A DNA stretch of 64,000 nt from Liolophura sinensis (Eukaryota; Mollusca; Polyplacophora; Chitonida; Chitonidae). The first letter of the stretch is position 1. Each line of letters opens with the position of its first letter. Positions 56,601-56,717 of this stretch are shown here, one piece after another. The stretch lies in the NCBI RefSeq assembly GCF_032854445.1, contig NC_088301.1, positions 26,956,402 to 27,020,401 on the forward strand, given 5' to 3'. A program made the position numbers and the translations under genes. Below the pieces are notes generated by a model that was not told the origin of the DNA, ran no database searches, and was given only the letters and a program-made list of their open reading frames with translations.

Positions 56601-56717
56601 AGTCAGACAAATTTTGAGGGGTGTATGAAGAATCTGTTCATCAATGGTTTACCTGTAAACTGGCACACTCTGCTTCAGTCTGTAGAGATTAACAAAGTGT
56701 CCTGCCCTGTGTTATGA
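52..56717 (+). CDS. LAMA1/2-like: Laminin alpha chain, alpha-1/alpha-2 type (57 exons, 5' partial)
   Basis: Secreted basement-membrane subunit. In the family it trimerises with beta and gamma laminins through its coiled coil, and its C-terminal LG domains bind cell receptors such as integrins and dystroglycan. Seen here: LE modules (Cys-rich, CxCxxxG..C type), an L4 domain, more LE modules, a second L4 domain, more LE modules, about 500 residues of heptad-rich coiled coil, LG1-3, a Thr/Ser/Pro spacer, LG4-5 and a stop (tga). Two L4 domains plus the CEHNTCG and CCP..QKPW signature of LE1 fit alpha-1/alpha-2, not alpha-3/5. All 57 exons have AG/GT borders and matching phases. The sum is 10,160 nt plus one apparently missing base in exon 21, giving 3,386 residues in the window. 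Human alpha-2 is about 3,120 residues in full; the excess here is mainly the spacer exon. The LN domain and signal peptide are outside the window. The subfamily is strongly supported; strict orthology to LAMA1 versus LAMA2 cannot be decided. Confidence 0.95.
435..553 (+). CDS. LAMA1/2-like: Laminin alpha exon 2: LE1/LE2
   Basis: Enters in phase 1 (splits the Glu codon of [11 protein letters not shown]) and ends in phase 0 at agg|gtaagt. It carries the long insert before GGGVCVNC that is typical of LE2 in alpha-1/2. Degenerate copies of this exon fill the following intron. Confidence 0.93.
554..975 (+). repeat. Degenerate tandem copies of exon 2 in intron 2
   Basis: Five diverged copies (period about 80-90 bp) of the 3' half of exon 2 follow the exon itself. 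Each keeps the words ataagactgtgg, gttataacatgaacaat and cagacatggtagag. The last copy (about 885-973) ends with the exon's own gttaactgtagggtaagt, donor included. All copies carry stops or small indels, so they look non-coding. Confidence 0.85.
1157..1411 (-). mobile_element. tRNA-derived SINE, family 1, near full length
   Basis: On the minus strand it begins with a tRNA-like head (ggcctccgtggctcagttgg, an A-box region) and continues through a B-box-like gtttaagtcta into a body that ends near gtaaaacaccaatcaaat. The same element recurs through the window, full or truncated. Confidence 0.85.
1522..1677 (+). CDS. LAMA1/2-like: Laminin alpha exon 3: LE2/LE3
   Basis: Has 52 codons in phase 0-0. 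Begins [11 protein letters not shown] and contains [17 protein letters not shown], ending EGM at atg|gtaact. Acceptor is tcttgtag. Confidence 0.93.
1678..2260. other. Intron 3, nothing recognised
   Basis: AT-rich intron sequence. The open frames over it lack codon structure and homology. Confidence 0.5.
2261..2413 (+). CDS. LAMA1/2-like: Laminin alpha exon 4: LE3/LE4
   Basis: Has 51 codons in phase 0-0: [19 protein letters not shown], then a [18 protein letters not shown] end. Donor is aag|gtgaga. Confidence 0.94.
2581..2970. repeat. (TA)n microsatellites with duplicated inverted-repeat unit
   Basis: Two (TA)n runs (about 2583-2612 and 2731-2757) each lead into a similar unit containing gaagaaatagagaaagatcccc and actgcagttgg.atataacag. 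A segment at about 2799-2830 (ggaaaaaaaataataaaacg then ccttctta) is matched in reverse complement at about 2890-2920, so the unit can fold into a hairpin. Confidence 0.75.
3009..3270 (+). mobile_element. tRNA-derived SINE, family 1, diverged full-length copy
   Basis: Head ggccgaagccgaagtggc through gctggtcgccgttgtataag to the (aata)n tail. More diverged than the copies at 32471 and 10391. Confidence 0.75.
3271..4041. other. Rest of intron 4, nothing recognised
   Basis: AT-rich. A 72-codon open frame before exon 5 runs into the acceptor and has no laminin features. Confidence 0.5.
4042..4182 (+). CDS. LAMA1/2-like: Laminin alpha exon 5: LE4/start of LE5
   Basis: Has 47 codons in phase 0-0: [11 protein letters not shown], then [15 protein letters not shown]. 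The CFCFGVTxQC turn is where the L4 domain is inserted into an LE module in laminin alpha chains. Confidence 0.94.
4183..4822. other. Intron 5, nothing recognised
   Basis: AT-rich intron with no repeat shared with the rest of the window that I can see. Confidence 0.5.
4823..4990 (+). CDS. LAMA1/2-like: Laminin alpha exon 6: first L4 domain (L4a), part 1
   Basis: Has 56 codons in phase 0-0. Ends with [15 protein letters not shown], the conserved YW.AP..Y.G.K core of laminin IV-A domains. Confidence 0.93.
5040..5310 (+). mobile_element. SINE family 2, 5'-truncated copy
   Basis: Shares ttcctcgcttgg, caacgactggttgaccc, cactagataaaagagcggtgg and the end gttagaccccaagcactca with the fuller copy at 33427-33795. 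The tRNA-like head is missing. Confidence 0.8.
5770..5871 (+). CDS. LAMA1/2-like: Laminin alpha exon 7: L4a, part 2
   Basis: Has 34 codons in phase 0-0: [18 protein letters not shown], matching the Y.G.L.F.I.Y strand of L4. Ends DVILQ|gtaaga. Confidence 0.93.
6054..6250. repeat. 24-bp minisatellite, about 8 copies
   Basis: Unit ctcaaagcgactagcctttc plus accc, in intron 7. As 24 is a multiple of three it leaves open frames on both strands, but there is no start context or homology. Confidence 0.9.
6437..6654 (+). CDS. LAMA1/2-like: Laminin alpha exon 8: L4a, part 3
   Basis: Phase 0 in, phase 2 out. Contains [10 protein letters not shown], then [20 protein letters not shown], corresponding to the W, then DFM..L..L..LLI.A.Y end of L4. 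Ends tcaaa|gtgagt. Confidence 0.94.
6712..6885 (-). mobile_element. SINE family 1, head-truncated copy
   Basis: Minus strand: tail and body from the tttatttattt tail through the cggcggccagcattatgg core to cggccggagaggaagcc. The tRNA-like head is absent. Confidence 0.85.
7326..7440 (+). CDS. LAMA1/2-like: Laminin alpha exon 9: end of L4a, return to LE5
   Basis: Completes a Lys codon, then [13 protein letters not shown] (last L4 strand) and [16 protein letters not shown], the CxCP.GY.G.SCE motif where the LE module resumes. Phase 0 out. Confidence 0.94.
7601..7718. repeat. 40-bp tandem repeat, 3 copies
   Basis: Unit ctggctaaacccatgggtat followed by taggct(t/c).. and tgtcagat, in intron 9. Confidence 0.9.
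8109..8222 (+). CDS. LAMA1/2-like: Laminin alpha exon 10: LE5/LE6
   Basis: Has 38 codons in phase 0-0: [11 protein letters not shown], then [20 protein letters not shown]. Donor is cag|gtgagc. Confidence 0.94.
8628..8845 (+). CDS. LAMA1/2-like: Laminin alpha exon 11: LE6/LE7
   Basis: Phase 0 in, phase 2 out. [14 protein letters not shown] is almost the family consensus; a CGCPL turn and [14 protein letters not shown] follow. Confidence 0.94.
9170..9378 (+). CDS. LAMA1/2-like: Laminin alpha exon 12: LE7/LE8
   Basis: Phase 2 in, phase 1 out. [20 protein letters not shown], then [20 protein letters not shown] and [15 protein letters not shown]. Confidence 0.94.
9379..10390. other. Intron 12, upstream part
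   Basis: Contains a G run with one interruption (about 9452-9467). At about 9590-9730 there is a stretch resembling a third SINE-like tail (ggtttactccaggcattttgg, catataagtgaaaaact, caccaactaatcaaa). The rest is AT-rich and unremarkable. Confidence 0.5.
10391..10645 (+). mobile_element. tRNA-derived SINE, family 1, full length
   Basis: Head ggcctccgtggctgagttga (A box tggctgagttg at about 10399-10409), B box gttcaagtcc at about 10469-10478, body gccgtacgtgggaaggtctg, A-rich tail aataaataaatca. The tail ends about 20 bp before the acceptor of exon 13. Confidence 0.92.
10668..10774 (+). CDS. LAMA1/2-like: Laminin alpha exon 13: LE9
   Basis: Phase 1 in, phase 0 out: [15 protein letters not shown], then [19 protein letters not shown]. 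Its acceptor lies about 20 bp after the A-rich tail of a SINE (10391-10645). Confidence 0.93.
11280..11420 (-). mobile_element. SINE family 1, truncated copy
   Basis: Minus strand: body from gattggtcttttacgccgta to ccttgccatgtac. Confidence 0.8.
11597..11774 (+). CDS. LAMA1/2-like: Laminin alpha exon 14: LE9/LE10
   Basis: Phase 0 in, phase 1 out: [15 protein letters not shown], then [21 protein letters not shown] second AG four bases downstream would break the frame, so the upstream AG (11595-11596) is chosen. Confidence 0.92.
12198..12307 (+). CDS. LAMA1/2-like: Laminin alpha exon 15: LE11 (first half)
   Basis: Phase 1 in, phase 0 out: [20 protein letters not shown], then [16 protein letters not shown]. 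Confidence 0.94.
12515..12648. repeat. 28-bp tandem repeat, about 5 copies
   Basis: Unit ttcattaagtgaacgaccaa plus taagaccc, in intron 15. Confidence 0.9.
12907..13090 (+). CDS. LAMA1/2-like: Laminin alpha exon 16: LE11/LE12
   Basis: Phase 0 in, phase 1 out: [17 protein letters not shown], then [19 protein letters not shown] and CEQGYYSF. A 13-base T tract forms part of the polypyrimidine stretch. Confidence 0.94.
13260..13388 (+). mobile_element. Possible third SINE-like family, tail part
   Basis: The words tggtttcctcaac, gtcatataagagaaaaa and acatcagtcaaataaataga recall the stretches at about 9650-9730 and 37960-38076. They differ from family 1, which has gtataagtgaaatattcttg. Boundaries are uncertain. 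Confidence 0.45.
13535..14395. repeat. 47-bp minisatellite, about 18 copies
   Basis: Unit ccattgtctgtcatcccatg followed by tccattgcattctttgttgt and ttattct. Since 47 is not a multiple of three and the unit has no stop, all three forward frames stay open for about 280-325 codons. This is a compositional artefact, not a gene. Confidence 0.95.
14578..14702 (+). mobile_element. SINE family 1, 3' fragment
   Basis: From ttggttgtgggtttccgccg through aatgctggccgccgtcgtat to an A-rich tail, inserted between two parts of the minisatellite. Confidence 0.88.
14703..15568. other. Part of intron 16, nothing recognised
   Basis: No repeat or coding signal that I can support; a 75-codon open frame near 14719 lacks homology. 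Confidence 0.5.
15569..15680. repeat. 22-bp tandem repeat, about 5 copies
   Basis: Unit cggatcctatgcccttcata plus cg, each with a BamHI-type GGATCC. Confidence 0.9.
15805..16265. repeat. Degenerate second block of the 47-bp minisatellite
   Basis: Spaced variants of ttattctccattgtctatca and cattgcattcttt, clearly related to the block at 13535-14395 but more diverged. Confidence 0.8.
16456..16595 (+). CDS. LAMA1/2-like: Laminin alpha exon 17: LE13
   Basis: Phase 1 in, phase 0 out: [19 protein letters not shown], then [13 protein letters not shown] and [16 protein letters not shown].....GC is also seen in the matching vertebrate alpha-2 module. Confidence 0.94.
16596..17127. other. Intron 17, nothing recognised
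   Basis: AT-rich, ends in the T-rich tract of the exon 18 acceptor. Confidence 0.5.
17128..17358 (+). CDS. LAMA1/2-like: Laminin alpha exon 18: LE14 and the Cys-rich DQTGACLC turn
   Basis: Has 77 codons in phase 0-0: [20 protein letters not shown], then [11 protein letters not shown] and [18 protein letters not shown], matching the SDQTGQCTCK segment of alpha-2. Confidence 0.95.
17784..17924 (+). CDS. LAMA1/2-like: Laminin alpha exon 19: LE15, first part
   Basis: Has 47 codons in phase 0-0: [18 protein letters not shown], then [16 protein letters not shown]. Same exon length and same CFCFG turn as exon 5, marking the second L4 insertion. The donor aag|gtgaaa is weak but phase-correct. Confidence 0.94.
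18012..18130 (+). repeat. tRNA-like repeat (pseudo-tRNA or SINE head)
   Basis: 18043-18115 resembles a tRNA: start ggctgga, A-box-like tagttcagtgg, a perfect five-pair T arm (gtgag ttcaaaa ctcac) and an agcca end. The anticodon stem does not pair well. The flank agactgtatcaagcgagc recurs at 18240 before a second ctggctggatagctcagttg, so this is a dispersed element, not a functional tRNA. Confidence 0.6.
18240..18345 (+). repeat. Second copy of the tRNA-like repeat
   Basis: Begins agactgtaacaagcgagttg then ctggctggatagctcagttg; the B-box half is lost. Confidence 0.5.
18616..18786 (+). CDS. LAMA1/2-like: Laminin alpha exon 20: second L4 domain (L4b), part 1
   Basis: Has 57 codons in phase 0-0, ending [15 protein letters not shown], the L4 YW.LP..F.G.K motif. 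Donor is aag|gtattc. Confidence 0.94.
18810..18883. repeat. 36-bp direct duplication
   Basis: Two copies of cacatgtgccatattcacat followed by gttttgggcggctttc directly after exon 20. Confidence 0.85.
19428..19636 (+). CDS. LAMA1/2-like: Laminin alpha exon 21: L4b, part 2, with a 1-base frameshift
   Basis: Enters in frame as [20 protein letters not shown] and stays recognisable to about [12 protein letters not shown]. The homologous reading then continues two frames over as [14 protein letters not shown], which joins exon 22 (EYWVME) in phase 0. The exon is 209 nt, whereas phase 0-0 needs 210, so one base appears to be missing between about 19575 and 19600. No usable internal intron explains it. 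An assembly error, an allele or real damage are all possible. Confidence 0.8.
19637..20209. other. Part of intron 21, nothing recognised
   Basis: AT-rich intron sequence. Confidence 0.5.
20210..20372 (+). mobile_element. SINE family 1, diverged 3' part
   Basis: tctccagttgtacgtggaaa through aatgctgcctgccattatac to aactccaatcatgtaaataa, ending 40 bp before exon 22. Confidence 0.7.
20413..20537 (+). CDS. LAMA1/2-like: Laminin alpha exon 22: L4b, part 3
   Basis: Phase 0 in, phase 2 out: [15 protein letters not shown], then [19 protein letters not shown], like the W..., LSDIEYILIKASYG end of L4. Confidence 0.93.
21000..21111 (+). CDS. LAMA1/2-like: Laminin alpha exon 23: end of L4b, return to LE15
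   Basis: Completes a Gln codon, then [16 protein letters not shown] (last L4 strand) and [15 protein letters not shown] (LE resumes). Phase 0 out. Confidence 0.93.
21251..21405 (+). mobile_element. SINE family 1, 3' part
   Basis: ttcctgcgtatgtgggaatg through aatgctggccgccatcgtat to caccaatcaaataaataaat. Confidence 0.88.
21772..21912 (+). CDS. LAMA1/2-like: Laminin alpha exon 24: LE15/LE16
   Basis: Has 47 codons in phase 0-0: [12 protein letters not shown], then [19 protein letters not shown], parallel to exon 10 after L4a. Confidence 0.94.
22030..22120. repeat. 24-bp degenerate tandem repeat
   Basis: Variants of gattattttagggattaaca four times in intron 24. Confidence 0.75.
22270..22486 (+). 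repeat. Unclassified dispersed repeat, copy A
   Basis: Shares with 43386-43600 the words tactgtaatttttcaac, catgtttgcaag, ctgataaaagtatacttttt, agccctcaaattgacca and a final tttgatatgcgaa. Not related to the SINEs above. Confidence 0.7.
22605..22732 (+). CDS. LAMA1/2-like: Laminin alpha exon 25: LE16/LE17
   Basis: Phase 0 in, phase 2 out: [20 protein letters not shown], then [13 protein letters not shown]. Donor is aa|gtaaga. Confidence 0.94.
23046..23129 (+). CDS. LAMA1/2-like: Laminin alpha exon 26: short LE segment
   Basis: 84 nt, phase 2 to phase 2: [18 protein letters not shown], then [14 protein letters not shown] is shared with vertebrate alpha-1/2 at this place. Confidence 0.94.
23130..23715. 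other. Intron 26, nothing recognised
   Basis: AT-rich. A 111-codon minus-strand open frame here overlaps the start of exon 27 and has no recognisable features. Confidence 0.5.
23716..23909 (+). CDS. LAMA1/2-like: Laminin alpha exon 27: last LE module
   Basis: Phase 2 in, phase 1 out: [17 protein letters not shown], then [19 protein letters not shown] and [13 protein letters not shown], matching C..RH at the end of the alpha-1 short arm. Confidence 0.95.
24398..24442 (+). mobile_element. SINE family 1 tail remnant
   Basis: aggattcggaataacactaa then tcaaacaaataaataaaata: the end of the element, stopping about 12 bp before the exon 28 acceptor. Confidence 0.6.
24454..24602 (+). CDS. LAMA1/2-like: Laminin alpha exon 28: start of coiled coil (domain II)
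   Basis: Phase 1 in, phase 0 out. [11 protein letters not shown] corresponds to the CDDECVG cysteines that link the three chains at the top of the long arm. [19 protein letters not shown] follows. Confidence 0.93.
24929..25021 (+). CDS. LAMA1/2-like: Laminin alpha exon 29: coiled coil
   Basis: Has 31 codons in phase 0-0: [18 protein letters not shown], then [13 protein letters not shown]. Ala/Leu heptad character; assigned by position and phase. Confidence 0.85.
25328..25439 (+). CDS. LAMA1/2-like: Laminin alpha exon 30: coiled coil
   Basis: Phase 0 in, phase 1 out: [19 protein letters not shown], then [18 protein letters not shown]. The donor g|gtaggt joins exon 31 to restore a Gly codon. 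Confidence 0.87.
25530..25743 (+). mobile_element. SINE family 1, lacking the A-box end
   Basis: From caccaatgaggtcgcagtaa (B box gttcaagtcc) through the body to aaaacaccaattaaataaat. Confidence 0.88.
26098..26520. repeat. 42-bp minisatellite, about 10 copies
   Basis: Unit actgttacattatccctaca then tttgtacctgtcattagccc aa. The array ends about 10 bp before the acceptor of exon 31 and supplies its pyrimidine tract. Confidence 0.9.
26531..26687 (+). CDS. LAMA1/2-like: Laminin alpha exon 31: coiled coil
   Basis: Phase 1 in, phase 2 out: [20 protein letters not shown], then [20 protein letters not shown]. The acceptor sits a few bases after a 42-bp tandem array. Confidence 0.88.
26975..27170 (+). 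CDS. LAMA1/2-like: Laminin alpha exon 32: coiled coil
   Basis: Phase 2 in, phase 0 out: [20 protein letters not shown], then [20 protein letters not shown], with clear Leu heptads. Confidence 0.9.
27427..27530 (+). mobile_element. SINE family 1, 3' fragment
   Basis: cctcccaacacaatactggc through aatattcttgagtacaacgt to (aataaatca) tail, 35 bp before exon 33. Confidence 0.8.
27565..27681 (+). CDS. LAMA1/2-like: Laminin alpha exon 33: coiled coil
   Basis: Has 39 codons in phase 0-0: [20 protein letters not shown], then [14 protein letters not shown]. Confidence 0.88.
27794..27935 (-). mobile_element. SINE family 1, 3' half
   Basis: Minus strand: (tttatt) tail, gattgatgttttacaccata, ccagcattatggtgggagga. 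Confidence 0.88.
28534..28691 (+). CDS. LAMA1/2-like: Laminin alpha exon 34: coiled coil
   Basis: Phase 0 in, phase 2 out: [20 protein letters not shown], then [20 protein letters not shown]. Donor is ag|gtaacg. Confidence 0.89.
29165..29470. repeat. 25-bp minisatellite, about 12 copies
   Basis: Unit gtggatgtgtgctcgaaact plus gctgt. Stop-free runs on both strands explain the long open frames here. Confidence 0.9.
29548..29662 (-). mobile_element. SINE family 1, strongly diverged fragment
   Basis: ggatttatttgtttgactat, then gaatttgtcacctatacgaa and ggtttatgggtgaaggaaac on the plus strand match the reverse complement of the SINE body weakly. Confidence 0.5.
30030..30168 (+). CDS. LAMA1/2-like: Laminin alpha exon 35: coiled coil
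   Basis: Phase 2 in, phase 0 out: [20 protein letters not shown], then [20 protein letters not shown], Ala-rich as in domain I of alpha chains. Confidence 0.89.
30169..30778. other. Intron 35, nothing recognised
   Basis: AT-rich. About 30545-30600 (tggtttattccaggcactct) recalls the third SINE-like family but is too short to assign. Confidence 0.5.
30779..30875 (+). CDS. LAMA1/2-like: Laminin alpha exon 36: coiled coil
   Basis: Phase 0 in, phase 1 out: [20 protein letters not shown], then [12 protein letters not shown], highly charged. The donor g|gttaaa is weak; phase and context support it. Confidence 0.83.
31000..31125 (-). mobile_element. SINE family 1, 3' half
   Basis: Minus strand: (tttatt) tail, cattggtgttttatgctgta, ggcggccagcattatggtgg. 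Confidence 0.88.
31455..31553 (+). mobile_element. SINE family 1, diverged 3' end
   Basis: ctagctgccatcgtagtggt, aaaacttcttgaatctg, caatcaaataagtaaataaa. Confidence 0.55.
31664..31780 (+). CDS. LAMA1/2-like: Laminin alpha exon 37: coiled coil
   Basis: Phase 1-1: [20 protein letters not shown], then [16 protein letters not shown]. Donor is g|gtgagt. Confidence 0.88.
32064..32243 (+). CDS. LAMA1/2-like: Laminin alpha exon 38: coiled coil
   Basis: Phase 1-1: [20 protein letters not shown], then [20 protein letters not shown] and [10 protein letters not shown]. Confidence 0.88.
32471..32739 (-). mobile_element. tRNA-derived SINE, family 1, full-length low-divergence copy
   Basis: Reverse strand: head ggcctccgtggttcaattgg, gcgctagcgcagcgtaatga, B box gttcaagtcc, then gctggcttcctctctggccg and the A-rich tail. 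Best reference copy in the window. Confidence 0.93.
33427..33795 (+). mobile_element. tRNA-derived SINE, family 2, full length
   Basis: Head gcctggatagcacagttggt (tRNA A-box-like), B box gggtcgagtcac, middle ttcctcgcttggtgtacagc, end tacgacatttaaccccaagc and a (cact)n tail. Confidence 0.88.
34152..34306 (+). CDS. LAMA1/2-like: Laminin alpha exon 39: C-terminal end of coiled coil
   Basis: Phase 1 in, phase 0 out: [20 protein letters not shown], then [16 protein letters not shown]. This matches the I..LI..AR..A segment just before LG1 in vertebrate alpha-1/2. Confidence 0.93.
34876..35065 (+). repeat. 27-bp tandem repeat running into the exon 40 acceptor, 7 copies
   Basis: Unit gagtgttatgtatctctttg plus tcttgta. 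Every unit contains a pyrimidine stretch followed by tag, i.e. an acceptor-like site. The last unit carries tcttgccag, which is the acceptor used for exon 40. Confidence 0.92.
35066..35215 (+). CDS. LAMA1/2-like: Laminin alpha exon 40: LG1, part 1
   Basis: Has 50 codons in phase 0-0: [20 protein letters not shown] (KVSVS...C.R.Y family start), then [12 protein letters not shown]. The acceptor lies inside a mutated copy of a 27-bp repeat. Confidence 0.93.
35620..35771 (+). CDS. LAMA1/2-like: Laminin alpha exon 41: LG1, part 2
   Basis: Phase 0 in, phase 2 out: [20 protein letters not shown], then [10 protein letters not shown], the LG core strands (FLA.EM..G.V.F.WD.G). Confidence 0.95.
35998..36530. 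repeat. 53-bp minisatellite, about 10 copies
   Basis: Unit ccaagtatgtaaaggcatta then actatttgtgataagtgtaa and gtgagagaaataa, in intron 41. Confidence 0.93.
36579..36806 (+). mobile_element. SINE family 1, diverged near full-length copy
   Basis: cggccttcatggtggagtgt, agctcatgctgactttctca, gaaatattcctcagtatgg and a clean (aaat)n tail. Confidence 0.8.
36937..37096 (+). CDS. LAMA1/2-like: Laminin alpha exon 42: LG1, part 3
   Basis: Phase 2 in, phase 0 out: [20 protein letters not shown], then [12 protein letters not shown] (the YVGG.P strand). A broken tandem copy of its 3' half lies in the next intron. Confidence 0.92.
37139..37310 (+). pseudogene. Broken tandem copy of exon 42 (3' part) in intron 42
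   Basis: A segment about 95% identical to 36988-37104, offset by about 152 bp, covering exon and donor region. In the exon frame it has tga (tca to tga) and tag stops, and the donor has lost its last exonic G (caa|gtgaga). A third partial copy starts at about 37282 (agcagttctgtcagagaatg). Not usable as an exon. Confidence 0.9.
37405..37552 (-). mobile_element. SINE family 1, 3' half
   Basis: Minus strand: gagtgctgttttatgccgtg, caagaatatttcacctatat, ctgacattattgtgggagga. Confidence 0.82.
37641..37765 (+). CDS. LAMA1/2-like: Laminin alpha exon 43: end of LG1
   Basis: Phase 0 in, phase 2 out: [20 protein letters not shown], then FCSACLQ. Matches F.GC.G...N...IGLWN and the CxxC at the LG1/LG2 border. 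Confidence 0.95.
37955..38076 (+). mobile_element. Possible third SINE-like family, 3' part
   Basis: ctacagacactttggtttcc, gaaaaattcttgaatataac, aacaattaaataaatgaaat. Boundaries are uncertain. Confidence 0.45.
38288..38453 (+). CDS. LAMA1/2-like: Laminin alpha exon 44: LG2, part 1
   Basis: Phase 2 in, phase 0 out: [20 protein letters not shown], then [19 protein letters not shown], the F.G.GY... and FRT...LL.Y strands. Confidence 0.95.
38454..39113. other. Intron 44, nothing recognised
   Basis: AT-rich, contains an A10 run at about 38820. No repeat of the named families. Confidence 0.5.
39114..39261 (+). CDS. LAMA1/2-like: Laminin alpha exon 45: LG2, part 2
   Basis: Phase 0 in, phase 1 out: [20 protein letters not shown], then [14 protein letters not shown]. 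It is followed by the longest intron minisatellite of the window. Confidence 0.95.
39370..42415. repeat. 49-bp minisatellite, about 62 copies, with 857-bp higher-order duplication
   Basis: Unit gtgagtatgtatgctgtcac then tgtctaccaagcagtacagt and ggatatagg. A block marked by the insertion gaccgaggcttcaatcctca occurs at 40457 and again at 41314, exactly 857 bp apart, with identical flanking variants. A third relic of the marker follows at about 42418. Each unit contains agg|gtgagt, a donor-like site. Confidence 0.97.
42911..43052 (+). CDS. LAMA1/2-like: Laminin alpha exon 46: LG2, part 3
   Basis: Phase 1 in, phase 2 out: [20 protein letters not shown], then [15 protein letters not shown] (the YFGGLP strand). 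Confidence 0.94.
43386..43600 (+). repeat. Unclassified dispersed repeat, copy B
   Basis: Partner of 22270-22486: tactgtaatttgtcaacatt, ctgataaaaatatacttttt, agccctgaaattggccagtc. Confidence 0.7.
43705..43897 (+). CDS. LAMA1/2-like: Laminin alpha exon 47: end of LG2 with basic RKKR/KR motif
   Basis: Phase 2 in, phase 0 out. Begins [15 protein letters not shown], then [18 protein letters not shown], the F.GC...I end of LG2, and closes with EGCRTV. RKKR at 43721-43732 fits an R-x-K/R-R furin-type site in the last loop of LG2. Vertebrate alpha-2 carries its known basic processing site in LG3 instead. Confidence 0.94.
43898..45413. other. Intron 47, nothing recognised
   Basis: 1.5 kb of AT-rich sequence. 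A 77-codon open frame at about 44903 has no laminin or other recognisable feature. Confidence 0.5.
45414..45560 (+). CDS. LAMA1/2-like: Laminin alpha exon 48: LG3, part 1
   Basis: Has 49 codons in phase 0-0: [20 protein letters not shown], then [17 protein letters not shown]. Confidence 0.94.
45845..46212 (-). mobile_element. tRNA-derived SINE, family 2, full length
   Basis: Reverse strand: head ccgatagcacagtaggtaga, B box gggtcgagtcac, then cactagataaaagagcagtgg-like middle and caagcacctactcactcact end. Same structure as 33427-33795. Confidence 0.88.
46425..46564 (+). CDS. LAMA1/2-like: Laminin alpha exon 49: LG3, part 2
   Basis: Phase 0 in, phase 2 out: [20 protein letters not shown], then [16 protein letters not shown], like the YYV.LLNG.L and F.DG..H.. 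strands of LG3. Confidence 0.93.
46565..47087. other. Intron 49, nothing recognised
   Basis: AT-rich intron sequence. Confidence 0.5.
47088..47276 (+). CDS. LAMA1/2-like: Laminin alpha exon 50: LG3, part 3
   Basis: Phase 2-2: [20 protein letters not shown], then [10 protein letters not shown] and [15 protein letters not shown]. Donor is gg|gtgggt. Confidence 0.94.
47277..47823. other. Intron 50, nothing recognised
   Basis: AT-rich intron sequence. Confidence 0.5.
47824..49518 (+). CDS. LAMA1/2-like: Laminin alpha exon 51: end of LG3, mucin-like spacer, start of LG4
   Basis: 1,695 nt, phase 2-2. The first codons ([18 protein letters not shown]) close LG3 as in vertebrate ..DIGRC. About 500 residues dominated by Thr, Ser and Pro follow, with short repeats of the form TSTKP (about 48380-48545) and acidic SG contexts ([12 protein letters not shown]). 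The exon ends with [18 protein letters not shown] and [10 protein letters not shown], the start of LG4. In vertebrate alpha-1/2 this linker is only some tens of residues. Dense O-glycosylation is likely by composition; glycosaminoglycan attachment at SG is speculative. The stop just after the donor is intronic: the phase-2 junction to exon 52 reads on. Confidence 0.93.
49519..50200. other. Intron 51, nothing recognised
   Basis: AT-rich intron sequence. Confidence 0.5.
50201..50393 (+). CDS. LAMA1/2-like: Laminin alpha exon 52: LG4, part 1
   Basis: Phase 2 in, phase 0 out: [20 protein letters not shown], then [20 protein letters not shown] and YSDGNWHSV, the DG.WH motif of LG domains. Confidence 0.95.
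50483..50835. repeat. 19-bp minisatellite, about 18 copies
   Basis: Unit gactgtctctccatgaact in intron 52. Stop-free on the minus strand in two frames, giving spurious open frames. Confidence 0.93.
51171..51317 (+). CDS. LAMA1/2-like: Laminin alpha exon 53: LG4, part 2
   Basis: Has 49 codons in phase 0-0: [17 protein letters not shown], then [20 protein letters not shown] (the YVGGLP strand). Confidence 0.95.
51639..51771 (+). mobile_element. SINE family 1, diverged 3' part
   Basis: gtgggaaggtcttccagcaa, ttcctcccaccataatactg, aaacacaaatgaaataaaat. Confidence 0.75.
51930..52083 (+). CDS. LAMA1/2-like: Laminin alpha exon 54: end of LG4, start of LG5
   Basis: Phase 0 in, phase 1 out: [20 protein letters not shown], then [20 protein letters not shown], the conserved C....RG.YF.G. 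link between LG4 and LG5. Confidence 0.95.
52409..52542 (+). CDS. LAMA1/2-like: Laminin alpha exon 55: LG5, part 1
   Basis: Phase 1 in, phase 0 out: [20 protein letters not shown], then [12 protein letters not shown] (the FRT...GVLL and LEL..GK strands). Confidence 0.95.
52543..53569. other. Part of intron 55, nothing recognised
   Basis: AT-rich, no repeat of the named families. Confidence 0.5.
53570..53637. repeat. (TA)n microsatellite
   Basis: About 34 uninterrupted TA units in intron 55. Confidence 0.97.
54132..54376 (+). mobile_element. tRNA-derived SINE, family 1, near full length
   Basis: tatgtggctcatttggttag (A box), gttcaagtcc (B box), gccgtacgtgggaaggtctg, clean (aaat)n tail. A short internal deletion removes the gtataagtgaaatattcttg word. 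Confidence 0.9.
54572..54790. repeat. 26-bp tandem repeat derived from a SINE segment, 8 copies
   Basis: Unit tatcatacatgtgaaatatt plus cttgat, which resembles the SINE word cgtcgtataagtgaaatatt plus cttgag. The stretch before it (ttcctccacccataaacctg) also looks SINE-derived, so the array probably grew from one SINE body. Confidence 0.8.
54925..54942. repeat. Poly-G tract
   Basis: About 15 consecutive G (ctctggggg..), followed by agga. Confidence 0.9.
55416..55638 (+). CDS. LAMA1/2-like: Laminin alpha exon 56: LG5, part 2
   Basis: Phase 0 in, phase 1 out: [20 protein letters not shown], then [20 protein letters not shown] and HPLFIGGFP, corresponding to LCDG.WH, the I.L.VDG strand and FVGGFP. 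Confidence 0.95.
55639..56234. other. Part of intron 56, nothing recognised
   Basis: AT-rich, before the SINE at 56235. Confidence 0.5.
56235..56455 (+). mobile_element. SINE family 1, lacking the first head bases
   Basis: tggtgcattagctcagcaca, B box gttcgagtcc, gtataagtgaaatattcttg, caccaatcagataaat. It lies about 115 bp before the last exon. Confidence 0.88.
56572..56717 (+). CDS. LAMA1/2-like: Laminin alpha exon 57: end of LG5 and stop codon
   Basis: Phase 1 in: [20 protein letters not shown], then [11 protein letters not shown] and NKVSCPVL, stop tga at 56715-56717. The C-terminal V.SCP matches the end of vertebrate alpha-1/2. Confidence 0.95.
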